DNA of 64,000 nt, from the NCBI GenBank assembly GCA_964035015.1, contig OZ035997.1, positions 20,459,063 through 20,523,062 of the forward strand, read 5' to 3'. The number at the start of each line of letters is the position of its first letter. The first letter of the stretch is position 1. A model generated the notes under the pieces. The model worked only from the letters and a program-made list of their open reading frames with translations, searched no databases and was not told where the DNA came from. Made by a program: the position numbers and the translations under genes. The stretch comes from Corallium rubrum (taxonomy: Eukaryota; Cnidaria; Anthozoa; Scleralcyonacea; Coralliidae). Shown one piece after another: positions 42,986 to 52,895 of this stretch.

Positions 42986-43214
42986 GCACCGTGCCCGGTT
43001 TTCCGCTCGAGAATGATGTTCAGACTAGTGCCCGTGCCCGGGCACTGGGCACGGGCATTCGGTCCGAACGCCGCCTTACTTCAGTTGATGCCCTTGTTTA
43101 AACAATGGCGGGTGAGGTAACATTCTATTTTAATTAACTAATTTAAAGGTGAAATGCAACGTCAAAACAATTTTGTTTGCTTTATCGAGGATTTTATATA
43201 TACGTAATATTTTA

Positions 43215-43575
43215 GTTCTGCATGCTGAGCAAAATTGCAATATTTCTTGTCGTTCCAAAATTTTATCTTTCATGGACTTTTTCTTACTGTCAAAATAGGT
43301 AATAACTTACCGAAAGTGACGTCAAAAAAGGAATGAGCTTTTGCAAGAAAACGTTTTTACAATAGAATTACACATCTTTCTCGTTATTTTACTTGTATTT
43401 ACACAATAATGAAGAGAATTGAGTTAAGTGCAAAATAGATGCGCAGTTTTGTAAATAATCTTTCGGCGTGACTGGTGAGTGTTTGCAACTTTCGCAGCAA
43501 AAAAGTCCATAAAGTTGAAATTTTGGAACGTCAAGATATATTGTGGCATTTATTGCAATATGTTGCACATGCCTA
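43215..43575. mobile_element. Diverged relative of MITE-A
   Basis: Arms with TCATGGACTTTTTCTTACTG and, inverted, GCAAAAAAGTCCATAAAG resemble MITE-A arms, but the middle differs. Located well outside the tRNA array. Confidence 0.6.
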
Positions 43576-43635
43576 AAATGTAAATATTTTAATGTTGATA
43601 TATATGCATTGGTTTATATAGTTAATACTACCAGG

Positions 43636-43904
43636 ATGCGGCTACGGTCTGACGGAGATGAGGACGGCAATGGGAAAGGTTAGAATTTTCTAACTGATTT
43701 ACGTGAGCTAGAACTGTTCAATTTGCATTTATTTGTTTATATTTATTCATTAATTTATTTATTTATATATTTAATTATATCTATTTATTTATCTATTTAT
43801 TTTTTTTCTTAATTTAATAACTTATTTATTTATATATTTAATTATAATTTATATATCTATTTATCTATTTATTTATTTATTTACCTATTTATCTTTTTAT
43901 CTTT

Positions 43905-43967
<63 letters not shown>

Positions 43968-44578
43968 TCTATTTATTTATTTATTAAAAGGTGATAGCGG
44001 CAATAAACGGCGACATTCTGAAGATGAACCTGAAACTAGCAAAAGTAAGAATATGTTTTCCCTGGCAACTGTTTGTTGTTGTTGGGCTTTTTTAACTTAT
44101 TGTGTATACGCTTTTAATCATGCGCAACTTAAACCAATTTTATGCTTATGCCCATCAATTCCAGTTGCTTTATTGGATGATATCCTCGTCAAGCAATTTT
44201 AACAATTTCCGATGTGATCGGTGGCAAACTGAAGTTAATGGCGTTTGATGACATTTTGGAGCTTATAAACTGTTTCAATGTATTTAAATCAAAGTTATTG
44301 ATAGGGGAAAGTGAAGACTTGATTTTACTGGGAAATGAATGTTGAAAGTTTCCGCTATTTCACAACTATATTTTTTATCAATTTATTGTATTCATCATTA
44401 AGGAGGAATTCTGGCAGACGCGATGATTTACCACTCCCAAGGGTTTTATTTAACTTCCAAATGGACTTTACGTTGCCTTTGTTATTTTGAATCGATGATT
44501 TGAAGTAACTTCTTTTAGGTGCCAAATTCTTGCACCGCGGTAGATATACTACTACTGTGATAGAAGTATTTTCATTAA

Positions 44579-44650
<72 letters not shown>

Positions 44651-45333
44651 CACAAAAAGACAAGCTTGAGTTACTTCATTTGAACTTTATTCACGACAAA
44701 TTTGTTTCGTATGGCAAGCGAAGCTCACCACACTCTTCAGGTGACTGTCGTCTGTTGTTAGTGCGTAGGAAACTTGAGATATATGAATGTAAGACATGAA
44801 TCGTTTGTATGTGTAACGTTATGGTAATGTGATAATATGAATGTGATGAATGAAGTGTGGTTTGGGTGTGATGAATAATTAATGACTTATTGGCTGCAAA
44901 GCAAATGTTTCTTTCTGTGTCTGTAGAAATGAACTCGTATCAGTAGAAATGAACTCGTATCAGTAGAAATGAACTCGTATCTACTTGCAGACACAGAAAG
45001 AAACATTTGCTTTGCAGCCAATAAGTAATTAATTATTCATCACACCCAAACCACACTTCATTCATCACATTCATATTATCACATTACCATAACGTTACAC
45101 ATACAAACGATTCATGTCTTACATTCATATATCTCAAGTTTCCTACGCACTAACAACAGACGCGACAGTCACCTGAAGAGTGTGGTGAGCTTCGCTTGCC
45201 ATACGAAACAAATTTGTCGTGAATAAAGTTCAAATGAAGTAACTCAAGCTTGTCTTTTTGTGTAACTATTCCGCTCTACCTCGGTATTGAGCACTCTACC
45301 CGTATGATTTCGAACTTGATACTTATCTATTCA

Positions 45334-45428
<95 letters not shown>

Positions 45429-46054
45429 TTTATTATTGAGTCGGTTTTCTTTGATGTACCGCGGACTGTATATAGCATACAGCCCTTGAATACTAATTAG
45501 ATAAGAAATGAAGAAAAAAACTAGGAAAATCTTTGTCCAAGGTAGAAAAAAAGACAAAACTTTGTTGGAAAACCTCCTCAATAATAAATTAAGTCAGATA
45601 AATCCCTCGAACGTCGGGCTGTATGCGATATACAGCCCTCGGACGCTTCGCGTCCTCGGGGCTGTATATAGCATACAGCCCTCGTTCTCGGGCTTTATCT
45701 CTTACATATTTATTTATTTAACAAATAAAACATAAAGCTCCGTGCATATGTACTCTTATAAAGGCACGTTTGACGTCATTTGAACACGAAAGAAGTTGCA
45801 CTTCTTTCGTGTTCAAATGACGTTCAAACGTACCTTTATAAGTGTACATATGCACAGGAGCGATATGTTTTATTTGTTCTATAAAATAATAAGAAGAAAA
45901 AACAAGCTAAATGTGCGATAGTTTTGAAAGTTCGCCGAATTTTCCCGCCAGGTGACGCCATCCTACGCCACGTTGCACTCCACGCCATTTTACGTCATCC
46001 ATGATCTTCATACACTTATAAATGCACAGAGCCTAGCCAATCAGAGCGTGCGTA

Positions 46055-46101
<47 letters not shown>

Positions 46102-46555
46102 GTGCCATATAATAATAGGTTTAATAAATCTAGACGTACTGAATTGTTGAGTTTTCATGTTAATACCGTAATGTTTTGTTTGCTTGATGATTGTGTTATG
46201 TGTAATGATTTTCTTAAATTGTCTTAAATTCACTAATTCTTTGCATGTTTGTTTTTGTTCAGAAGTTTTGATAAGAACAATGACATTAGATGAACTTGGT
46301 TGTACGTGTTATGATGAAATTTGTCTGTCATTAAATATTCCTGTTATTAACAAAGATTATCGAGCTTTGGCTGGTAAAATGGGCTACAAGAAAAAAGACG
46401 TGGACATTTTTACTTTAAAGGATGATCCTACCCGAGCTCTTCTTGATAACTGGAAAACCAAAGCAGGAAACAATGTCGAGAAATTAATAGAAATGTTGTC
46501 TTTGGTGGGCAGAGATGATCTTGTTGAGATATTAAGAAAAGCATCGTCAGAATAA
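43636..46555 (+). CDS. Death-domain protein, MyD88-like, three coding exons
   Basis: Exons 43,636-43,678, 43,991-44,044 and 46,263-46,555 join in frame with GT-AG borders to 129 codons and a stop. Start used: ATG at 43,636, directly after an acceptor-like CCAG, so a non-coding upstream exon is likely. The N-terminal 35 residues are charged (DGDEDGNGKG; RRHSEDEPETSK). The last exon codes for a death domain (YRALAGKMGYKKKDV, DPTRALLDNWKTKAG, LSLVGRDDLVEIL) close to the MyD88/IRAK type. No TIR domain. A role as adaptor in immune or apoptosis signalling is inferred. Confidence 0.7.
43730..43985. repeat. (TTTA)n-rich tract in intron
   Basis: TTTA/TCTA repeats fill most of the short intron between the first two coding exons. 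Confidence 0.9.
44582..44645. repeat. (TA)n microsatellite
   Basis: TA tract directly abutting the long hairpin. Confidence 0.95.
44646..45267. mobile_element. 622-bp near-perfect hairpin
   Basis: Arms of about 280 bp starting AGTTACACAAAAAGACAAGC and its complement differ by only a few bases. The loop (44,924-44,987) holds three copies of a 20-bp unit (AGTAGAAATGAACTCGTATC). Lies inside the second intron of the death-domain gene. Confidence 0.88.
45369..45424. repeat. (TCTA)n/(TA)n microsatellite
   Basis: TCTA repeats pass into TA repeats. Confidence 0.95.
45620..45690. repeat. Repeated GGCTGTAT/ATACAGCC palindromes
   Basis: Several ATACAGCCC units, also at 45,465-45,487 and 53,970, plus the perfect hairpin GGACGCTTCGCGTCC. 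Confidence 0.7.
45737..45861. repeat. Foldback element, 125 bp
   Basis: Arms GCTCCGTGCATATGTACTCT and complement; centre GAAGTTGCACTTC. Confidence 0.8.
46055..46101. repeat. (TA)n microsatellite
   Basis: TA tract shortly before the last death-domain exon. Confidence 0.95.
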
Positions 46556-47369
46556 TTTTATACAAGTAAACAACGTAGGTATAGGTTCAGAGTACAATCG
46601 GCATCAGTTCTGATCGGCATTTATATAGTTCAGATCAGTTTTTAACAGCTCTATAATTCCAGCATTAAATGTAAATAATTTTATAGGCAGATATAAATTT
46701 CAGACAAGATTGGATAATTCGATACTTCAAAGACAAGTTGATGTACAATGTATCATATTGCTTTGGTTTAATAATAGAAAACTGAAATGATTTAATTATA
46801 TGCGATTTGCGGCTTCCACATAAAACGCGCCTCAAAATGCAGCAATAAATAGTGTTTCAGAGACCCTGGGCGCTGGGATGACTGATTTCTAATGAGGAGT
46901 CAGTCCCAGATTATCAGCAACCTGAATTTGAATTGAATAAAAAAGAATGGATGTAAGATATGGCTTTCAGTTGTTAATGTTTCTGTTGTTTTTGCTGTAC
47001 AAGCTGTAAGAAAACTCTAAGTATATATAGGGAAAAAAGCTCGTCTGCATGGAGCTTCCAGAATTGCTGACGTATATACCCACAACACATTTCACTAATA
47101 ACCTTTCCAAACAATAACAAAACTCTAGGCTTTATATATTGTGAGCCAGGCTCTTATTTTCATTCAAATATAAATCTATTTCACAAATTGAAATACGGTA
47201 TATCAACAAAGTTGTCATAGCAATGAGATCATTAATAACTTTAATGAGACGTTAACGATTATTAATAAAAATACCACTTGCACTAACTTATTGTCACGTT
47301 GTTAATCAATACAAATTAAGAGCTGGCATTTTGAAGCCGAAGGTACTGCAGATGTTAACAGTAACTGTC

Positions 47370-47372
<3 letters not shown>
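46556..47372. other. Intergenic, no gene recognised
   Basis: 3' flank of the death-domain gene; AATAAA-type signals possible at about 46,937. No frame supported. Confidence 0.4.

Positions 47373-47412
<40 letters not shown>
47373..47412. repeat. (TA)n microsatellite
   Basis: TA tract about 120 bp before the GPCR start. Confidence 0.95.
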
Positions 47413-47415
<3 letters not shown>

Positions 47416-47528
47416 GTTATTTGAACAGTAAAGGATTATGGTTGATGAGTTCTAGTGAAAATACTCATGTTGTAACTTGTATGTGACGGCTGTAGTAATA
47501 TACAACACTGTATCCATAAGAAGAAAAT

Positions 47529-48442
47529 ATGAAACAAGAGGAAAGCGATGTCTTAATTCAGTTCCAGTTAAATTCTTCCATGGTAACCTCATACATTATC
47601 TTGTTGTTCTTGGTTATTCTTCTTACTTTGCTTGGAAACGTGTTTTTCTTTGTCACTGTTTTCAGCAGTAAAAACACCAGAGTTCCAACTAGCTTGTATC
47701 TTTGCAACATAGCATGGGCACATATCATTGCATCATTTTCAGCTGTGTTTACTGTCGACAACGTGCTTCGTAATTGGAAAACTGGTCAATTTATTTGTAA
47801 GACAACGTACTTTGTAATTTACGTCAGCTCTGGAGTCGTCTCATTCACAATACTTATCTTGCATCTTGACGAGTACCTGAAAATAAATCACCCGAGATTT
47901 TATCAAAGTAGAAAGATTGCAAAGCAATGGAGAAACGTTGCTGCATTCACATGGACAGTTATTTCTTTGTTTTCAATTCCAGAATTTCTTTTCCACGAAG
48001 TTCGAACATTTGAAAACATCAAGCGTGGATACCAATGAAGGAAAAGGAGCAATATTGTGTATTAAATTGGAATGTGGAGCCATTTGAAATCAAACTTGAA
48101 AATTCGTGCCTAGTCATCCCGTACTTCGTGTCACTACTCATTACTGTCGCTCTTAACATCATAATCCGACGTAAACTGTATCGCTCTTCACTTCAAATGA
48201 CAAGTTCAGGAGGCAATGTGATCCTTTTAGAAAAAAGAAAAAAAATAATAAGAATGTTTTCTGTTTTATTTTGCTTGCACTTTGTGTTAGGATCTCCTCA
48301 TATTATTCTGAAGTTCCTTTTGAATCTTGATATGTTTGACATTGAAAATTTTCAGTATGTTTGGCTTGTATTTAAGTTTTTATATTTTATTCGCTATGCT
48401 TTGTGCACCTTTATTTACACGACCTTATACAAACCTATGTAA
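47529..48442 (+). pseudogene. Class A GPCR, single exon, one frameshift
   Basis: Frame 1 (47,529-48,038) gives TM1 to TM4: LLGNVF in TM1, NWKTGQFIC with the conserved Trp and Cys before TM3, LDEYLKINHP at the DRY position, and TM4 with its Trp. A one-base shift at about 48,035 moves to a second frame (48,035-48,442) with TM5 (IPYFVSLLITVALN), a basic loop and TM6-TM7. The TM7 NPxxY motif is not canonical (CTFIYTTLY) and the TM6 Trp is missing. The DRY change to DEY and these losses fit a divergent cnidarian rhodopsin-type receptor. It is a pseudogene unless the shift is an assembly error. Confidence 0.65.
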
Positions 48443-48559
48443 TAAATATACGAAAGAATTAGGCCTGCAAATTACTGCCATCCTGCATGCAGCACAGTAC
48501 TTAGAGTTAACTCAAGCCGAGCAGGCGAGAAGATTGTGCATTTATACTGTATGGTAACG

Positions 48560-50336
48560 CTAAAAATATGAAAGGAACTGCATGTCGTTGGGCATTAATT
48601 ATTTTAGCTCTTTTAAACGTCCACTAAGACACACTATTTCAGAATCTACTTGAGTGTGCTGTAAACCAATGTAGTTGTAATTTGCATGTATATATAAAAT
48701 TATTACGTGTATTAAAATAAAACTTTGTAAAACTGTCTTAATAAACGTTATTTCGACGTTTTTGGGGCGGTGAAAAAATAAGAGCGAATTATTAACCGAG
48801 AGAGGTCTGTACAGGAAAATATCAGACCAAAGCAGGTTCGTGTACAAAAAAGATCGAAGTCTGATATTTTCCTGTACAGAATCGAATGAGTAAAGAGGTT
48901 AATAAATCGTTTATTATAATTCGTTTTAGCAACAGCTTTTTACCAACATGGGTTAGGATGTGGGATGATTGTCCTTGATTTGATTTGTAAATAGTTTTTA
49001 GCAAATCGCTTAGTTTTTAATCACATTTGTAAATAATTCTTGGTATTTTAAGTATTTGATTTCAACATATTAGCTTTGTAACTTGAGTTTTTCAATTTTC
49101 TAAACTTGTAAAATTAATTGCCATTCAAGTATCTGATTAAATTAAAAAAAAAATTATATGAAAATATTCTAATTTTTTTTATACTCATTGTATCAAAAAA
49201 CCTTAGTCGGTAAAAAACCTTAAAAATTCATGCCAGCAAAAATCAACATCCGGAACCGTGGTCACATCGAATACGCATTTTTACATGCCATGGACAAAAC
49301 CATGCATATAATTAAACAAATATGATATTAGAAGACGTTGTATAAGACTTTTGTTCTGATTGGTCTATGCACGGTTCAGATAAAATGCGTATCTGGAATC
49401 TGCGTTCTGTATCTGGAATATTTATTAACTTCGTTTACTTGGTCTCGGTACAGAGAAACATTAGACCTTGGTCCTTTTATATAAATTTTGTTTGCGACCA
49501 AGTTCTTACCCATCAAGACCTTTTATTTTTTGAAAATTTTAAAAATTCGTGTATTTTTGTCCACGAGTACAATTTTTGTTACCCTTGCGGCAAGCCTCCT
49601 GACATTATGCTAGTCGTCAAACCTACGTGCCTGAATAGCTTAATTTATTTTTCCTAATTAAATTTCGCCAGTAGTCCATCACCACGTGCATTTTCAGCTT
49701 TGCTACAGGGTATAATAGTCGCACAACCTTGTATGCCAGGCATCATGAAGAAGGGATATGTCGACATGATAAACTAAAAGTCCATTTTTTCTTAAGACTT
49801 TTTTCTGAAAGTTTAACCGTTTGGCATGCGACTATAGACTTTATCTTGCTGTTTTATAATAAATTTATCTCTGTATATGGCTTGGTAAGCCCAGGCCCAA
49901 GTAATTGGTCTCTACTGTTGCAGTGAGCCTGCTATTTATTATTTTATACTTGGCGACGGTAAAAATAAAACCATTACAATTTTCTGAGGGGATTTGTAGC
50001 TTATCCAGCTGTAAGTCGATGTCCAAAATAACTTCATGTAGGCCTTGACCTCAACACAAACCAACTTGTGTGTAAAGAATTGTTATATTCTTTACTAATT
50101 CCATGTGACGTCACTTCCGTTTTATTTTGTCCAGATTCACTTCAAAATATTTTACATGATATTGATACTCTGGAGCTGTTTACGTTCGTGTTGGAAAATG
50201 CCGTAAACTTGTGCTGAGCTAGCTTGTACAAATCGATCTAATTTTATTTTGCCTGACCACCATTGGAAATCGGAAATGAAATCTCAAGCAGTCAAGCAAA
50301 AAGTCACATTTGATTGGGGAAGATTGTAATTAAGAA
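48560..50336. other. Intergenic; small hairpin, no gene recognised
   Basis: Hairpin at 48,806-48,880 (TCTGTACAGGAAAATATCAG and complement). The remainder is AT-rich; frames near 49,367-49,926 lack recognisable features. Confidence 0.4.
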
Positions 50337-50514
50337 ATGGTTCATGGTTTGGCGTGCTCCATCGAGTTATGGATGGACGCGGGAAGTTTGGAGGGCACGA
50401 AAAAAGCGTAAGAGTTGGTCAAGGCGTAGCCGAGAACAACTCTAGATTTTTGAGTGCTCTCCAACTTCCCAAGTGCATCCATAACTCAATGGAGCACGCC
50501 AAACGATGAACCAT
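50337..50514. mobile_element. Foldback MITE with GGCGTGCTCCATCGAG arms
   Basis: Arms AATGGTTCATGGTTTGGCGT and complement; the interior repeats a CCAACTTCCC/GGGAAGTTTGG pair. Confidence 0.8.
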
Positions 50515-50605
50515 TTTTTTTATAACAGAGAATCAGACACAAAACAACGGAAAACAATATTTGTTTTAAAAATTAGTTTCTCATTACGTTTGACATTACC
50601 GTGCT

Positions 50606-51118
50606 CCATCGGGTTTTAGTATACACCCAACCGTCGTCTATTACAAATCCTGCATTCTGATTGGCTACTCAACCGTTGTCTATTCGTGATGGACAACGTT
50701 TGAGAAAAATGAAAACAAACCTGAAAAAATATGGCAGTTAACTCTCGTTTTGCAGACGTTTTGGAGGAATTTTTTGAGAGTTTGATAGAAAATTCTATCC
50801 CTGAGAAAACTAAAAACGCCACAAAATATGGCATGAAGATTTTAATGGTAAGGAACGAAATACAATTAAACCGTATTTTATTAATTAAATCTGCTTTTAC
50901 TTGCCGCTCACGAGTGGTTAAATAACACAACATTTTCGTCAGTTTGCACTAGAAAAACTGTATTTTTTAGAGTTGGTACAGGGTGTATACTAAAACAATT
51001 AGACAACTCGTCCTCGTTGTCGATACGCGAATAGTCAACTCAGGCTTCGCCTTCGTTGACTATTCGCTCATAGACAACTCGGACTCATTGTCTAATTGTT
51101 AAATGGAGCACGCACGGT
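50606..51118. mobile_element. Element with CGTGCTCCAT ends carrying one coding exon
   Basis: Left end ACCGTGCTCCAT near 50,600 and right end ATGGAGCACGCACGGT at about 51,104-51,118. Inner parts also pair (TAGTATACACC / GGTGTATACTA). Possibly an internally deleted form of a larger transposon. Confidence 0.5.
50731..50847 (+). CDS. First exon of a Crypton/DUF3504-like protein
   Basis: 39 codons starting MAVNSRFADVLEEFFESLIE and ending at a donor (ATG|GTAAGG). The pattern RFAD...EEF, then KTKNATKYGMKIL, resembles the N-terminus of tyrosine-recombinase-derived (Crypton, DUF3504) proteins abundant in cnidarians. No later exons are visible, so it is a fragment. Confidence 0.45.
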
Positions 51119-51362
51119 AGCCAATCAGAAACGCCGTTGTATTATGCCTATGTTATATAAAGAGTTTTTTATCCCTGATCAAAATCATCAAATCATGCCG
51201 TGTTTAGCCGTGTTTGGATGCCTTGGACTATACAAGAAACGACTGCGAATTACCACATTTTAGAATCAACAGTTTATACGTGCAAACCACTACCTAACAT
51301 GCAGTGGACATGACAGTTTTAATTTTTCAAAGCTTTTATTTTTTTTGGCTGGGGCTAAAAAG

Positions 51363-51398
51363 TGGGGGGTGGAGGGGCGGGGGGGGGGGGGGGGGAAG
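51363..51398. repeat. G-run
   Basis: GGAGGGGC followed by about 18 consecutive G. Confidence 0.85.
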
Positions 51399-51654
51399 AG
51401 GGCTAAAGCCCCCTCAATTTCAAAAGAAATATGGGCCAGGTAACCGCTTATATTGCAATCTTGCGTCATTCATTGTTAAATCCACTTTTACGTCTGCCCA
51501 TGCCCTGAATGCGCGAAATTTTCAACCAATGGGAAAGCATAAATCTTTAGTGGTTACCAGGATAACCAACACCGCTGCCAAACGTTTTGCGCATGCGCGA
51601 CGTCCGAGCTCACGCCACAAAAAACACTGAAATATTTGGACTGGTCCGAGGGTC

Positions 51655-51728
51655 CGACACAAAATTTAAAGTTAAAATTATAAGCATACTACTAAAAAGA
51701 TAAGGTAGGTAATTTGTGCATGGCTTCC
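51655..51728 (+). repeat. Copy of the window-start repeat
   Basis: Same sequence as positions 1-80 (AAAAAGATAAGGTAGGTAAT), in direct orientation. Confidence 0.75.
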
Positions 51729-52118
51729 TTGTCAATATTGTAACATTCTGAATTTACCCCATCGTAATTTTTATTACCCGGTACGTTGTTCTTGCCACGG
51801 TTAGTTCCCTTGAGTACTTCTCAGTTGCAATGTTTACTCTAACAAATTCACGCATGCGCAACTTACTATTCCAGAGCTCTCGGATTCTCTCTCGGACAGT
51901 TTATAGGAAAAGTACTGGGACCAGTGTCATGTTTGCATTTTGTCATTTTAAATTGTCATGCATATAATAAACATAGTAATCATATGATATTGCTCTTACA
52001 ATTAAGGATTTACACTACTTGTGATATTTGAAAATTGTGCCAAATTGCACTCGCCGCCTAACTTAATTGTAATAAAAGTAGTGTGCTGCGTAGGCAGTGT
52101 TGAAACAACAATCGAAAT

Positions 52119-52695
52119 ATGGTATAGTAGGTTAATACTGCCGAAACAGAGAACGTAAGTGGTCCAACGTTTCGAGCGAAGGCCCTTCGTCAGAGAGAAA
52201 CGTAAAGAGTAAAACAAACAACGAGCTTATATACGCGAGATAAGCACGTGATAAAAATTAGCCAATCAGATAAAGGTAACCAAGACAAACTAATAATGAG
52301 ATTCAAAAGAATAAGCCAATCAGAGCAAAGTAACAATAACAAATAAATAATGAGATGCGAAAGCCATTTGCTATTCTCACCATCGATAAGTCAAAAAAGG
52401 AGTGTAAAAAATAGAGAGTAAAGATTATCGATGGTGAGAATAGCAAATGGCTTTCGCATCTCATTATTTATTTGTTATTGTTACTTTACTCTGATTGGCT
52501 TATTCTTTTGAATCTCATTATTAGTTTGTCTTGGTTACCTTTATCTGATTGGCTAATTTTTATCACGTGATTATCTCGCGTATATAAGCTCGTTGTTTGT
52601 TTTACTCTTTACGTTTCTCTCTGACGAAGGGCCTTCGCTCGAAACGCTAGACCACTTACGTTCTCTGTTTCGGCAGTATTAACCTACTATACCAT
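52119..52695. mobile_element. 577-bp hairpin, Penelope-like terminal repeat sequence
   Basis: Two arms of exactly 271 bp (52,119-52,389; 52,425-52,695) around a 35-base loop. Each has the CTTCGCTCGAAACG / TCTGTTTCGGCAGTAT segment also found at 4,787-5,062. Ends about 200 bp before the start codon of the next gene, so it could supply promoter sequence. Confidence 0.8.
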
Positions 52696-52895
52696 AACTT
52701 AATTGTACTCGCTTGGACCAGGGCGCTATAAAACACGGGTGGGAAACGGCTCGCCCGTGTGTGCTTGCATCTCGGAAATATTCGGAAATGTCTCGTGAAC
52801 GTTGTCGGAAGATCACAATTTCCGATAAATGACGTGACAAAATGGCGGATAGAAAACTATGATGCAACCAGACTGAACTTGACAATATAAGTAAA

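Larger units (their letters stand above)
40731..43075. mobile_element. Composite element with GGCGGCGTTC ends and TTA duplication
   Basis: Left end GGCGGCGTTC (40,731) and complement to 43,075. Both ends are followed inward by GCCCAGTGCCC-type sequence and flanked by TTA. A 3-bp TTA duplication fits PIF/Harbinger transposons. The interior holds a (TA)n tract, a second foldback (41,471-42,371) and MITE-B nested in it. No transposase frame. Confidence 0.6.

Noticed and set aside
40428-43635. Direct splice from the 40,125 death-domain exon to the 43,635 exon
   Set aside because: The phases do not agree: the joined frame reads on through the 43,635 and 43,991 exons but hits a stop at the start of the exon at 46,263.
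52600-52680. Hammerhead ribozyme candidate (CTGACGA ... GAAAC) in the hairpin repeat, also at 4,960
   Set aside because: The CTGANGA and GAAA core words are present and stems II and III can be drawn. The strands that should form stem I are both pyrimidine-rich and do not pair. A covariance-model search would be needed.
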